64,000 nt of DNA from Sphaerisporangium perillae (GTDB taxonomy: Bacteria; Actinomycetota; Actinomycetes; Streptosporangiales; Streptosporangiaceae), in contig NZ_JALLPO010000041.1 in the NCBI RefSeq assembly GCF_023276435.1, positions 27,817 to 91,816 of the forward strand, read 5' to 3'. The translations under genes and the position numbers were made by a program. Shown here one piece after another: positions 53,094 to 62,089 of the stretch (the first letter of the stretch is position 1; every line of letters begins with the position of its first letter). The notes beneath the pieces are model-generated. The model worked only from the letters and a program-made list of their open reading frames with translations, searched no databases and was not told the origin of the DNA.

Positions 53094-53414
53094 CGGCCCG
53101 TTTTCCCTTTTTCTTCGTTTTCAGGGTGTCGTCTGCCCCCCTAGTTCCCCGCAAAAAAACGATCATGCACGTTCCGTATGGAGAGCCAGGCCAGACGGCC
53201 GGCCGGCCATCCAGACCTCACGCGGAGCCTGCCGCCCGGACCTCGCGCGCCGGTCACCGGGACCTCCGTGGACCCGGTCTCTGTCAAGACCGTCACCGCT
53301 GAGTGCCAACGGTGTGCCGTGATCGGCCCTGCCTGGGGCGCCGGTTCCGGGATGACAGGTGCGCCGCGATTACCGTGCTGATCGACGATCACTTTTGGTG
53401 AGACGGAGGTCACC
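53094..53414. other. 321-bp intergenic region, nothing identified
   Basis: Contains AT-richer patches (a T-rich run near 53105-53125 and an A7 run near 53153) of the sort found in promoters, but no gene, repeat or terminator I can support. Confidence 0.5.
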
Positions 53415-53825
53415 TTGGGTGCCATGGACGAGGTACCACGGCCATCCCACGACAAAGCGCCATCTTCATCCCGCGACGCGACATGGCCTTCTCCTAGGGA
53501 CGAGGCATGGTCCTCTCCTCGCGAGGAGCGGCCGCCTCCCGCGCGCGGTGACGAACTGCCGCCTCCCGCCTACTTCGTCCGGAGCCTGCCGATCATGCCG
53601 GTGAGCGCGTGGCTGCGGGCCAGGGTCATATCCCAGGGCCCGTACGTCGCCGGCCTGGTACTCGCCTTCGCGGCCGGCACCGGCCTGGGCCTCGGTCTGG
53701 GCCCGACATGCGCCCACGTCGGCGGCGCCGCCGATCCCGGCGTCGGCGACCAGCCCGCACCCGGCCACGCCGCCCGGCCGATCAACGGGAACGACGACCC
53801 TCGGTGGGCCAAGCCGCCTCCATGA
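53415..53825 (+). CDS. Putative Pro/Ser-rich membrane protein
   Basis: 136 residues. A Pro/Ser/Asp-rich N-terminus with three near repeats (SSRDATW, SPRDEAW, SSPREE) is followed by one membrane helix (about 78-96). The TTG start at 53415 lies five bases after GGAGG; an ATG at 53424 is the alternative. Composition fits a short secreted or membrane protein; no homology recognised. Adjacent to the truncated tRNA. Confidence 0.45.
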   Translation: MGAMDEVPRPSHDKAPSSSRDATWPSPRDEAWSSPREERPPPARGDELPPPAYFVRSLPIMPVSAWLRARVISQGPYVAGLVLAFAAGTGLGLGLGPTCAHVGGAADPGVGDQPAPGHAARPINGNDDPRWAKPPP

Positions 53826-53962
53826 GGCGCCAACGCCGGTGGGCCGGACCGCACCAAGCCGATCTCGACCACTACACCGCAGTCATGGACCACCTGAGCA
53901 TCGTGGCCGCACCGGTCGTAGACACCCCCGGGCTGCTCGCCGCCATCCGCGACGAGATCTGA
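53822..53962 (+). CDS. Small ORF overlapping the preceding gene (46 aa)
   Basis: ATG 53822 overlaps the preceding stop as ATGA. Basic start, then DHLSIVAAPVVDTPGLLAAIRDEI. Could be a coupled peptide or chance; no homology seen. Confidence 0.3.
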   Translation: MRRQRRWAGPHQADLDHYTAVMDHLSIVAAPVVDTPGLLAAIRDEI

Positions 53963-54012
53963 TCGACGGCACGCAGGTCGGCATACGTGCGAGGCCGGTC
54001 CGACTCGAACGT

Positions 54013-54050
54013 CAAAGGGGCCGGATCGCTTGCGCGGTCCGGCCCCTTTG
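54013..54050 (-). terminator. Terminator downstream of tRNA-Ser(GGA) 3' end
   Basis: 13-bp perfect stem (54013-54025 with 54038-54050). It follows the 3' end of the minus-strand tRNA fragment at a distance typical of a tRNA terminator, implying the tRNA once ended here. Confidence 0.78.
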
Positions 54051-54053
54051 AGC

Positions 54054-54110
54054 TGGCGGAGGATAGGAGATTCGAACTCCTGAGGGGTTGCCCCCAACAC
54101 GCTTTCCAAG
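54054..54110 (-). pseudogene. 3' half of tRNA-Ser(GGA), attachment-site copy
   Basis: Reading on the minus strand from 54110 to 54054 gives the anticodon loop TTGGAAA, the long variable arm, the T arm GGAGTTCGAATCTCC, acceptor ATCCTCC, discriminator G and CCA. The 5' half (acceptor, D arm, 5' anticodon stem) is replaced by unrelated sequence. The first 32 bases match the copy at 56002-56033. Confidence 0.9.
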
Positions 54111-54182
54111 TCTGCGGATCTCTGTTCGGAACAGGTAGGCCGGCCTCGCCCTACACCTGGTGATGCGCGGATACGGCCGCGG

Positions 54183-55274
54183 TCAGCGGATGAGTCCCGG
54201 CACTACGAACGGGCCACCGTCACGCGGCGCGAACAGCTCCCTGCTCTCGCCCGTCCGCACGTCCACCGCATACACCACCGACGCCAGCCCGTTCGGCTCC
54301 TGAGGTACGGCGAGCACGGTCAGTTCCGTGTCGTTCAACCAGTTCCCGAGCTGTGAAGGAGCGAGGCCCTCCGGAAGGCCGGATATCGGAATACGAGTCT
54401 CCCTGCCGCCACGAATCGCGTCGAAGATGACGATCGAGCCGTCCAGCCGAACCATCGGCTTTCGATTCCGGTCGACGGTCTGCCCCAGCCGGACGAGCAT
54501 CCGCCCGTCGGGTCCGAGGGCGCTGTAGTAGTACGTGAAGTCCTGGATGGTGATCGGATCGTGGCCGAGTACCCACACCTGGCTGGTCATGTCATTCGGC
54601 TTGGCCAGCACGACGGGTCCGGACCCGTCCGACACGCTCACCGGCCACCATCCCCGGGCGAGGTCGGTCACGGTCTTGCGCTCCACGTCCACCAGCTTGT
54701 TCGGCTCTCGACGCCCGCCCCACCCCGACACGACGAACCGTAGCCCGCTGGGCGACAGTCGCAGCGTGTACTCGACCGCAAAGTCCTCCTCGGGCTGTTT
54801 CAGCGGCGCCTTCCACATCCTGCCGCTCGCCAGGTCGCGTACAACGATCCCGCGCTGCTTCGAGCTGTAGTACGCGATCCTGCGGCCGTCCGCCGTGACT
54901 GCCAGCGGCCCCGTCTCTGCCTCGGCCAGCTCGTAGGTGTCGCCTTCACGCGTCACGATCCGCCAGGCGCGCTCGGCGCACGGCCCGCCGTTGCTTCGGC
55001 ACCTGGGCCGGTACGCCTGCTCGGCCGGTCCAACTCCCTTCCCTGGCAGTGGGAGCACTGTGGTCTCCGGAGGCGTGAACAGGATTTGGGGTGCGGGGGA
55101 GATATGCTGGAGCAGCGCGACTCCGCCACCGGAGATCACGCACAGCACGGCGGCCGTGGCCACGACCAGGCGGTTCACTCGCCTTCTGCGGGCGCCCTGA
55201 ACCGCCCGAGTCGCCAGATCGACGGTGGGCGCCTGCTCGGCCAGCGTCCGCAGATCCTCACGTAGCGTTTTCAT
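54183..55274 (-). CDS. Membrane-anchored beta-propeller-like protein, partner of the SigE-family sigma factor
   Basis: 363 residues: a short basic cytoplasmic N-terminus (about 1-35, RRRRVNRL), one membrane helix (about 36-56), and an extracellular region of repeated strands in TolB/WD-like blocks (for example LAVTADGRRIAYYSS and LRLSPSGLRFVVSG). ATG 55274 overlaps the sigma gene stop as ATGA, so it is translationally coupled and probably the regulator of the sigma factor, although it lacks a zinc anti-sigma motif. Confidence 0.8.
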   Translation of the reverse strand: MKTLREDLRTLAEQAPTVDLATRAVQGARRRRVNRLVVATAAVLCVISGGGVALLQHISPAPQILFTPPETTVLPLPGKGVGPAEQAYRPRCRSNGGPCAERAWRIVTREGDTYELAEAETGPLAVTADGRRIAYYSSKQRGIVVRDLASGRMWKAPLKQPEEDFAVEYTLRLSPSGLRFVVSGWGGRREPNKLVDVERKTVTDLARGWWPVSVSDGSGPVVLAKPNDMTSQVWVLGHDPITIQDFTYYYSALGPDGRMLVRLGQTVDRNRKPMVRLDGSIVIFDAIRGGRETRIPISGLPEGLAPSQLGNWLNDTELTVLAVPQEPNGLASVVYAVDVRTGESRELFAPRDGGPFVVPGLIR

Positions 55275-55765
55275 CGATACACCTCCTGAGGAGCGAGCGC
55301 GCGCAGTTTCGACAGCGCGTAGTTGGTCTGGCTCTTGACGGTGCCGATTGAGACGCCCATGAGCTGCGCGGTCTCGTGCTCGGTGCGATCCTCGTAAAAG
55401 CGCAGCACAATCACGGCCCGCTGCTTCGGCGTGAGCTGGGCCAGCGCGTGGTGCAGGGCGATACGGCGCAGGGTCGCCTCGTCATGCGACTGCCCGGACT
55501 CGGCCCGCTCGGGCAGTTCGGCTCCGGGCAGCTCGACCTGCTTGCGCCGGCGCCACGAGATGGTCTGATTCACCAGGGCTTTGCGGGCGTATGCCTCGGG
55601 GTTACCGCCGTTGGCGAGCTTGGCCCAGTGCGTGGCGACACGGGTGAGGACCGTCTGCAGCAGGTCCTCGGCGAGATGGGCATTCCCGGTGAGCAGGTAC
55701 GCCGTCCGCATCAGCGATTGCTGACGAACGCGTACGAACTCATGGAACCCCTCGTAACGGTCCAT
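55271..55765 (-). CDS. SigE-family ECF sigma factor
   Basis: 164 residues. Region 2 opens FHEFVRVRQQSLMRTAYLLTGN, followed by HLAEDLLQTVLTRVATHW; region 4 includes LTPKQRAVIVLRFYEDRTEHETAQLMGVSIGTVKSQTNYALSKLRAL. This is the SigE/SACE-like expanded actinobacterial family. ATG at 55765. Inverted GTTCC/GGAAC at 55790-55804 may be its own -35 region. Cargo of the split-tRNA element. Confidence 0.9.
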   Translation of the reverse strand: MDRYEGFHEFVRVRQQSLMRTAYLLTGNAHLAEDLLQTVLTRVATHWAKLANGGNPEAYARKALVNQTISWRRRKQVELPGAELPERAESGQSHDEATLRRIALHHALAQLTPKQRAVIVLRFYEDRTEHETAQLMGVSIGTVKSQTNYALSKLRALAPQEVYR

Positions 55766-55980
55766 GTATCAGAACAACTCTGCCGAAGGGTTCCAGGTTG
55801 GAACGTCAGCGTATCGGTCGGGTAACGCGGCCCCGACCTTGACCCAGGACGAGGTAGAGCCGGCGGCAGAGCGTTGCCGATCAGCTGCGGAGAGGGAGAT
55901 GAGTCCTCTCAGAAGGCCAACTGAGACTGGAAAGCCGGAAGGGGTGTGGCGTGTTGCCGGCCCACCCCAACCCCGCGGGG

Positions 55981-56065
55981 GGGGGTTAGGCGAATGGAAC
56001 ACCTGAGGGGTTGCCCCCAACACGCTTTCCAAGCGTGCGCCCTAGGCCAACTAGGCGAATCCTCC
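55981..56065 (-). pseudogene. 5' part of tRNA-Ser(GGA) with a decayed 3' half
   Basis: On the minus strand, 56065 to 56002 is intact: GGAGGAT acceptor, D arm, anticodon stem-loop with GGA and the variable arm. After the 32-bp core the 3' part (55981-56001) only resembles the original (about 20 of 28 positions by eye): the T stem still pairs (AGGTG/CGCCT) but the T loop and acceptor are damaged (two mismatches against the 5' strand) and there is no CCA. Probably non-functional. Confidence 0.82.
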
Positions 56066-56183
56066 GCCGAGAAGCTTACCGGACTTCGGAGGCTGCGGAG
56101 ACCACGGGGATGACGACGAATCGGTCTCGGTGTTCCCGCTCGGGCCGCCCCGAGCACTGCCGCACACGGCTAGACTGTCACCG

Positions 56184-56270
56184 GACCCCTCGCACGGCGT
56201 CATCCTGTGAACCTCCCCAGGGCCGGAAGGCAGCAAGGATAAGCGGGCTCTGTCGGGTGTGCGAGGGGTC
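56184..56270 (+). ncRNA. ffs: Signal recognition particle RNA (small bacterial type)
   Basis: Terminal stem GACCCCTCGCAC/GTGCGAGGGGTC, internal loop and the apical Ffh-binding hairpin with CAGG-CCGGAAGG-CAGCA. About 87-95 nt. Its position 112 bp before dnaX matches actinobacteria. Guides membrane protein insertion. Confidence 0.96.
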
Positions 56271-56382
56271 TCTTCGCTGGAGCCCCAGGACGGTGTCGTC
56301 ACATGATCGAGCTGATCGACACATATGACCTTCGCGGTGCTCCGGTGGCTTTCCACTCCGACCCCCTAGGCGAGGAGACGGC

Positions 56383-58608
56383 ATGAGTCTCGCCCTCTAC
56401 CGCAAGTACCGGCCTGGGACCTTCGCCGAAGTCAAGGGTCAGGAGCACGTCACCGAGCCCCTGCGGCAGGCGCTCAGCACCGGGCGCATCAACCACGCCT
56501 ATCTCTTCAGCGGTCCGCGTGGGTGTGGCAAGACCTCCAGCGCCCGCATCCTCGCCCGCTCGCTCAACTGCGAGAAGGGGCCGACGCCCGACCCTTGCGG
56601 CGAGTGCGAGTCGTGCGTGGCGCTCGCCCCCACCGGGCCCGGCCACCTGGACGTCATCGAGATCGACGCCGCCTCCCACGGAGGCGTGGACGATGCCCGC
56701 GACCTGCGCGAGCGTGCCTTCTTCGCCCCGGTCTCCGCGCGCTTCAAGATCTACATCATCGACGAGGCGCACATGGTGACGCGCGAGGGCTTCAACGCCC
56801 TGCTCAAGCTCGTCGAGGAGCCACCGCCTCACCTCAAGTTCGTCTTCGCGACCACCGAGCCGGAGAAGGTCATCGGGACCATCAAGTCCCGCACCCACCA
56901 TTACCCGTTCCGGCTCATGCCGCCCGCGACGCTTCGCCAGCTCCTGGAGGAGATCCTCTCCTCGGAGTCGGTGCCGTACGAGCCCACCGCGCTGCCCCTG
57001 GTCGTACGCGCGGGCGCCGGCTCGGCGCGTGACTCGCTGTCGATCCTCGACCAGCTGCTGGCCGGCGCCGACGAGGCCGGCATCACCTACGCCCGCGCGG
57101 TGTCCCTCCTGGGGTACACCGACGGCGGGCTGCTCGACGAGATCGTCGCGGCGTTCGCGCGGCGCGACGGAGCCTCGGTCTTCCACGCCGTCAACCGGGT
57201 GATCGAGGGCGGCCACGACCCGCGCCGCTTCGCGATGGACCTGCTGGAGCGGTTCCGCGACCTCGTGGTGCTCGCCAACGTGCCAGAAGCGGTGAGCAAC
57301 GGCCTGCTCGACCGTCCGGCCGACGAGCTGGAGCGGCTGGCCGAGCAGGCCGCGTCCATGGGCCCGGCCGGGCTGACCCGGGCGGCCGAGCTGTTCAACG
57401 CGGGTCTGACCGAGATGCGCGGCGCCGCCTCTCCCCGGCTGCTGCTCGAGCTGATGTGCGCCCGGGTCCTGCTTCCGGCCGCCGAGCAGGGCGAGGCCGC
57501 GTTGCTCGCTCGCCTGGAGCGCCTGGAGCGCGGCGGGGTGGTGGCCGGGGCGGTGCCCGCCTCCTCCTCGGGGCCCGGCGCGGCGCGCGAGCCCGCGGCA
57601 GGTGAGTCGTACGCCCAGCCGGGACAGGCCCAGCAGGCCCAGCCGGGGCAGGGCCCGCAGCCGGAGGCGCGGATGCCGGCCGCGCGACCGCCCGCGGACG
57701 ACTGGCCCGCTCCTGCCAGGGCCGCCGCGCCGCAGGCGGCCTCCCGCGCCGCCGAGGGCTCTGCCGGCCACTCCGCGCCCGCGGCGTCGCAGGCGCCGTC
57801 ACGCAGGGCGGAGGCATCCTCCCCCGGTCCGGTGGTCCAGGTGGCCGGCGGCGCCTTCCAGCAGACGTGGCCGCAGATCCTGGACGTGCTCAAGCGGCGC
57901 TCCCCGGCCGTGTGGGCGAACGTCAACACCAACTCGCAGCTCATCGGCGTCGAGGACAACATCGTCACGCTCGGCTTCAGCCAGGTCGGCGCCATGCGCA
58001 ACTTCGTCAACGGCGCCAAGGACACCGTGGTCGCGGCGGCCATCGCCGAGGTCATGGGCGGCAACTGGCGCGTCGAGGCGGTCGTCGGCAACTCCCCGGG
58101 CGGATCCGGCCCTTCGGCGCCCTCCCCGGCCGCAGGACGCCAGGCCCCCGCCGCCAGGCCCGCGCCGGCGCGTCCAGAGCCCCCGCCGGTGACGCAGCCC
58201 CCGGCGGAGACCGGGCCCGCCGGTCCGCCGGCCGCGCAGCCACAGGCCCGGCGACAGGCGCCCGCCCAGAAGCCGCAGGCCGAGGCGTCCGCGTCGGACG
58301 AGCCATGGCCGGACGCGCCGCCGCCGGACGACGAGGGACACGCGCCGTCCCCAGGTCTCGGCGCGTCCCGCTCAGGCTTGGCCGCAGCGCGCTCGGCGGC
58401 GCAGGCGGCGGCCCAGTCGGGGCCCCGGCAGGCGGGTTCCGCCGGGTGGCCGGACGCCGTTCCGCGCCGTACCGGTCCGTCCCCCGCCGAGGCCGACGAG
58501 GTGGACCCGGACAACGACGCCGACGCCGACGCCGGCGCCCTCACGGGTATGGCCCTGGTCCAGCGCGAGCTGGGCGGCCAGATCATCGGCGAGATCGACC
58601 ACACGTGA
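56383..58608 (+). CDS. dnaX: DNA polymerase III subunit gamma/tau
   Basis: 741 residues. AAA+ clamp loader with Walker A GPRGCGKTS (K50), zinc module C63/C72/C75/C78, Walker B IIDEAHM and the sensor TTEPEKV. Long Pro/Ala-rich tau tail (about 400-740) with a folded block around 490-560. ATG at 56383. Followed by ybaB and recR in the usual order. Confidence 0.96.
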   Translation: MSLALYRKYRPGTFAEVKGQEHVTEPLRQALSTGRINHAYLFSGPRGCGKTSSARILARSLNCEKGPTPDPCGECESCVALAPTGPGHLDVIEIDAASHGGVDDARDLRERAFFAPVSARFKIYIIDEAHMVTREGFNALLKLVEEPPPHLKFVFATTEPEKVIGTIKSRTHHYPFRLMPPATLRQLLEEILSSESVPYEPTALPLVVRAGAGSARDSLSILDQLLAGADEAGITYARAVSLLGYTDGGLLDEIVAAFARRDGASVFHAVNRVIEGGHDPRRFAMDLLERFRDLVVLANVPEAVSNGLLDRPADELERLAEQAASMGPAGLTRAAELFNAGLTEMRGAASPRLLLELMCARVLLPAAEQGEAALLARLERLERGGVVAGAVPASSSGPGAAREPAAGESYAQPGQAQQAQPGQGPQPEARMPAARPPADDWPAPARAAAPQAASRAAEGSAGHSAPAASQAPSRRAEASSPGPVVQVAGGAFQQTWPQILDVLKRRSPAVWANVNTNSQLIGVEDNIVTLGFSQVGAMRNFVNGAKDTVVAAAIAEVMGGNWRVEAVVGNSPGGSGPSAPSPAAGRQAPAARPAPARPEPPPVTQPPAETGPAGPPAAQPQARRQAPAQKPQAEASASDEPWPDAPPPDDEGHAPSPGLGASRSGLAAARSAAQAAAQSGPRQAGSAGWPDAVPRRTGPSPAEADEVDPDNDADADAGALTGMALVQRELGGQIIGEIDHT

Positions 58609-59146
58609 GTTCGGCGCCAGGTGGGAAGAGTGAGAGCCCACCTGGTGAGGGGCAGGCGCCCGCGACGCCGCCCGTTGAGTCCACCTGGCATGAGCGGCGT
58701 CGTGGTGATCGGCCAGGGCCAGATGAATCTTGGCCGGGTTCTGTGGTCTTGGTGACGGAATGTGGCCGGTGTCTGTCCTGGGCGGGTGAAGGGCGCGTGG
58801 GCATGGCCCGGGTCCGGGGGAGTGGTGGGGCCGTGTGGGCTTCGGCTTGACCGGGGCCGAGGCGGGTTCGGATGCGCCGGAACCGCTCGCTGCGGGGGCT
58901 TCGGTCCTGCCCGATGACGCGGTGCCGCAGGGCCGGATCCCGTGGTGGCGCAGGAGAACCGTGCTGTGACAGGCGCGAGGACGGCCGGGCGGGCCCTGGG
59001 GATGCGGGTGCGACCTGCGGCGGGCCGAGGTGTCCCAGCCCCCGGCGGCCGGAGCCTCCTCGCCAACACCGGCCCGCGCCAGTGCAACATGCGCGGCAAA
59101 CCCCGTAGGCTCGTGCCACACGCGAAGCCATGAGGAGCGCACCATC
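58609..59146. other. 538-bp region between dnaX and ybaB
   Basis: Only a hairpin at 58617-58645 right after dnaX (probable terminator). The open frames here are compositional. The ybaB promoter probably lies in the last 100 bases. Confidence 0.5.
58617..58645 (+). terminator. Terminator-like hairpin after dnaX
   Basis: CCAGGTGGG (58617-58625) pairs with CCCACCTGG (58637-58645), 11-base loop, starting 9 bp after the dnaX stop. Confidence 0.65.
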
Positions 59147-59494
59147 GTGAATCCAGGTGATGTCAACCTGCAGCAGTTGCTCGAGCAGGCGCAGCTCATG
59201 CAGCAGCAGCTCGCGACCGCACAGCAGGAGCTCAACGACGCGGAGGTCGAGGGAACCGCCGGTGGCGGCCTGGTCGTCGCGACCGTCAACGGGAGTGGGG
59301 AGCTGCTCGAGCTCAAGATCAACCCAAAGGCCATCGACCCGGGCGACCCGCAGGAGACCGCAGACACGATCGCCGATCTGGTGATCGCGGCGGTGCGGGA
59401 CGCGGTCCGCGCGGCGGCCGATCTCCAGCAGGAGAAGCTCGGGCCGCTGGCGCAGGGCCTCGGCGGGGGCGGATTCCAGCTGCCAGGGTTCTGA
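59147..59494 (+). CDS. ybaB: YbaB/EbfC nucleoid-associated protein
   Basis: 115 residues: an N-terminal helix rich in Gln ([23 protein letters not shown]) and the central strand block [25 protein letters not shown] typical of YbaB. Binds DNA as a dimer. GTG 59147 has GAGGAG upstream. Six bases before recR. Confidence 0.94.
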   Translation: MNPGDVNLQQLLEQAQLMQQQLATAQQELNDAEVEGTAGGGLVVATVNGSGELLELKINPKAIDPGDPQETADTIADLVIAAVRDAVRAAADLQQEKLGPLAQGLGGGGFQLPGF

Positions 59495-59499
59495 CCGTC

Positions 59500-60099
59500 A
59501 TGTACGAAGGGGTCGTCCAGAATCTGATCGACGAGTTGGGCCTGCTGCCCGGCGTCGGTCCAAAGAGCGCGCAGCGGATCGCCTTCCACCTGCTGTCCGC
59601 GGACCCGGCCGACGTCAAGCGGCTGGCGCACGCTTTGCTCGAGGTCAAGGAGCGGGTCCGGTTCTGCCGCGTCTGCGGGAACGTCGCGGCAGAGGAGGAG
59701 TGCCGGATCTGCCGGGACACCCGGCGCGACCCCCACGTGATCTGCGTCGTGGAGGAGTCCAAGGACGTCGTCGCCATCGAGAAGACCCGCGAGTTCCGTG
59801 GCCGCTACCACGTCCTCGGCGGGGCGATCAGCCCGATCGAGGGCGTGGGCCCGGACGACCTGCGCATCCGCGAGCTGATGACGCGGCTGGCGGACGGGGA
59901 GGTCACCGAGCTGATCCTCGCGACCGACCCGAACCTGGAGGGGGAGGCCACGGCGACCTATCTGGCCAGGTTGGTGAAACCGATGGATTTGAAAGTGACA
60001 CGATTGGCCAGCGGTCTGCCAGTGGGCGGAGACCTCGAGTACGCCGACGAGGTCACTTTGGGCCGCGCTTTCGAAGGACGGAGGCTGCTGGATGTTTGA
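59500..60099 (+). CDS. recR: Recombination mediator RecR
   Basis: 199 residues. HhH motif near 10-30, zinc Cys C56/C59/C68/C71, and the Toprim domain ([28 protein letters not shown]). Loads RecA with RecO and RecF in gap repair. ATG 59500. Confidence 0.96.
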   Translation: MYEGVVQNLIDELGLLPGVGPKSAQRIAFHLLSADPADVKRLAHALLEVKERVRFCRVCGNVAAEEECRICRDTRRDPHVICVVEESKDVVAIEKTREFRGRYHVLGGAISPIEGVGPDDLRIRELMTRLADGEVTELILATDPNLEGEATATYLARLVKPMDLKVTRLASGLPVGGDLEYADEVTLGRAFEGRRLLDV

Positions 60100-60625
60100 T
60101 GAGTGGAGCGCTCTCGCGGATCGCATCGCGGCACACGCGCAGAACTACCTCGATGGCCTGACCAGGCTCGCGGGCGGTGAGGGCGGTGACGCCACGCTGC
60201 CGATGCTGCTGGTCGAGGTCTCGCAGGTGAGCCTGGCGGGCGCGCAGCTCGGAGCGGCCCAGGACGTGATCCTGCAGGGCAACTTCGAGCCCGCGACCGG
60301 CCCCGATCCCGACCTCGACGGGGTGCGCACGGCTCTGGCCACGCGTCTCGGCCCTGTGGACGACTACGCCGAAGTGTTCGACCCGTACAAGGACACCGGG
60401 GTGACGGCCTACCGGCTGTCGGACGACCTGGCGGCCGTCGCCGCCGACCTGATCCACGGGCTCGGCCACTACCGCGCGGGGCGCCCGCTGGAGGCGCTGT
60501 GGTGGTGGCAGTACTCCTACTTCAACACCTGGGGCAACCACGCGGGTGCCGCGATGCGGGCGCTGCAGGCGCTGGTGGCCCACACGCGGCTCGACGTGGT
60601 GGAGGAGACGACGACCACCGCCTGA
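60092..60625 (+). CDS. DUF5063 family protein
   Basis: 177 residues, acidic, with the motif [17 protein letters not shown] (near 137), as in the DUF5063 family linked to recR in actinobacteria. It overlaps recR by 8 bp, so it is co-translated. No function known. Confidence 0.82.
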   Translation: MFDEWSALADRIAAHAQNYLDGLTRLAGGEGGDATLPMLLVEVSQVSLAGAQLGAAQDVILQGNFEPATGPDPDLDGVRTALATRLGPVDDYAEVFDPYKDTGVTAYRLSDDLAAVAADLIHGLGHYRAGRPLEALWWWQYSYFNTWGNHAGAAMRALQALVAHTRLDVVEETTTTA

Positions 60626-60693
60626 TCCCGCACAGGTCGCCCCCGCCCTCCGCGCGGCCGCGGTCTCCTCCCGAGCGGCCGGTGGGCGGCAAA

Positions 60694-60736
60694 GTGTCCA
60701 CAGCGTGTGCCCGGTCCCGGGCGCCGGCTGTCCACA
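60694..60736 (+). promoter_or_regulatory. Two DnaA-box-like sites upstream of lysC
   Basis: GTGTCCACA (60694-60702) and CTGTCCACA (60728-60736), same strand, 34 bp apart. The second fits the streptomycete DnaA consensus; the first has one mismatch. Confidence 0.45.
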
Positions 60737-60814
60737 TGCTGGCCATATCAGTTGGGGCTCAAGGAGCCGCCAGTAGACTGTGAGCTCCGCAGACTGAACT
60801 TTGGGAGACATCCC

Positions 60815-62089
60815 GTGGCGCTCGTTGTCCAGAAATACGGTGGTTCCTCCGTCGCCGACGCTGCTCGCATCAAGCGGGTCGCCCAGCGGATCGTCGCGAC
60901 GAAAAAGGCCGGCAACGACGTCGTGGTGATCGTCTCGGCGATGGGGGACACGACCGACGAGCTGCTCGATCTGGCCCAGGCGGTGACGCCGCTGCCTCCG
61001 GGGCGCGAGCTCGACATGCTGCTGACCGCCGGCGAGCGCATCTCGATGGCGTTGCTCGCGATGGCGATCGCCAACCTCGGCCACGAGGCGCGGTCGTTCA
61101 CCGGCTCGCAGGCCGGCGTGATCACCGACTCCACCCACGGCAAGGCGCGCATCATCGACGTGACGCCGGGCCGCATCCAGGAGGCGGTGCGCAGCGGCCA
61201 GATCGCGATCGTGGCCGGCTTCCAGGGTGTCTCCCAGGACACGAAGGACATCACGACGCTCGGCCGAGGCGGCTCCGACACCACGGCGGTCGCGCTCGCG
61301 GCGGCCCTCGCGGCCGACGTCTGCGAGATCTACACCGATGTCGACGGCATCTTCACCGCCGATCCGCGCATCGTCACCGCCGCGCGCCAGATCCCTCGCA
61401 TCTCCTATGACGAGGCGATGGAGATGGCCGCCTGCGGCGCCAAGATCCTGCACCTGCGCTGCGTGGAGTACGCCCGGCGGTTCAACCTGCCGATCCACGT
61501 CAGGAGCTCGTTCAGCAGCAAGCAAGGCACGTGGGTCGTCTCCGATCCCAACACTGAAGGAAACGAGATGGAGCAGCCGATCATCTCCGGTGTCGCGCAC
61601 GACCGGAGCGAGGCAAAGATCACTGTCGTCGGGGTGCCCGACAAGGTCGGAGAGGCCGCGGCCATCTTCAACACGCTCGCGGACGCCGAGATCAACATCG
61701 ACATGATCGTGCAGAACATCTCGGCCGCCGCCACGGGGCGCACGGACATCTCCTTCACCCTGCCCTCGGCCGACGGCACGGTGGCGGTCACGGCGCTGAA
61801 GCGCATCCAGGAGCAGATCGGGTTCGAGAAGATCCTTTTCGACGACCAGATCGGCAAGGTGTCGCTGGTCGGCGCCGGCATGCGCTCTCACCCCGGCGTC
61901 ACGGCGAAGTTCTTCGGAGCCCTGGCCGACGCCGGCGTCAACATCGAGATGATCTCCACCTCGGAGATCCGCATCTCGGTCATCGTCGGGCAGGACGAGG
62001 TGGACGCGGCGGTCACCGCGGCCCACCGGGCCTTCGACCTCGATGTCGACCAGGTGGAGGCCGTGGTCTACGGAGGCACCGGACGATGA
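60815..62089 (+). CDS. lysC: Aspartate kinase (alpha subunit)
   Basis: 424 residues. Catalytic domain begins [16 protein letters not shown], with [15 protein letters not shown] and the ATP region; two ACT domains (about 270-420) bind lysine/threonine for feedback. The GTG at 60815 follows GGGAGA; a longer frame is spurious. An internal ATG makes the beta subunit. The asd start overlaps the stop. First step to lysine, threonine, methionine and diaminopimelate. Confidence 0.95.
   Translation: MALVVQKYGGSSVADAARIKRVAQRIVATKKAGNDVVVIVSAMGDTTDELLDLAQAVTPLPPGRELDMLLTAGERISMALLAMAIANLGHEARSFTGSQAGVITDSTHGKARIIDVTPGRIQEAVRSGQIAIVAGFQGVSQDTKDITTLGRGGSDTTAVALAAALAADVCEIYTDVDGIFTADPRIVTAARQIPRISYDEAMEMAACGAKILHLRCVEYARRFNLPIHVRSSFSSKQGTWVVSDPNTEGNEMEQPIISGVAHDRSEAKITVVGVPDKVGEAAAIFNTLADAEINIDMIVQNISAAATGRTDISFTLPSADGTVAVTALKRIQEQIGFEKILFDDQIGKVSLVGAGMRSHPGVTAKFFGALADAGVNIEMISTSEIRISVIVGQDEVDAAVTAAHRAFDLDVDQVEAVVYGGTGR
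61568..62089 (+). CDS. lysC: Aspartate kinase beta subunit (internal start)
   Basis: In frame within lysC, ATG 61568 begins MEQPIISGV at the start of the ACT region. AAGGAAACGAG lies just upstream. Actinobacterial enzymes such as that of Corynebacterium are alpha2beta2 with beta made from such a start. The sequence supports it here; expression is inferred. Confidence 0.75.
   Translation: MEQPIISGVAHDRSEAKITVVGVPDKVGEAAAIFNTLADAEINIDMIVQNISAAATGRTDISFTLPSADGTVAVTALKRIQEQIGFEKILFDDQIGKVSLVGAGMRSHPGVTAKFFGALADAGVNIEMISTSEIRISVIVGQDEVDAAVTAAHRAFDLDVDQVEAVVYGGTGR

Larger units (their letters stand above)
54079..56033. mobile_element. Putative 1.9-kb element between split tRNA-Ser(GGA) halves
   Basis: Identical 32-bp cores (54079-54110 and 56002-56033) flank the segment in direct orientation, as in site-specific integration into a tRNA gene. 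The cargo is one sigma factor and one membrane protein. There is no integrase. I interpret it as a mini-island that lost its integrase, or as the remnant of a deletion within a larger island. Confidence 0.6.

Noticed and set aside
53570..54109. 179-codon minus-strand frame starting in the tRNA 3' half
   Set aside because: Begins with the translated tRNA sequence, as does the frame at the other tRNA copy; an artefact of the duplicated core.
55769..56032. 87-codon minus-strand frame overlapping the split tRNA
   Set aside because: Starts inside the tRNA anticodon region and translates the decayed 3' half; no ribosome site or recognisable domain.
58583..59131. 182-codon minus-strand frame in the dnaX-ybaB spacer
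   Set aside because: Arg/Pro/Gly-rich with no start signal, no homology and no conserved neighbours.
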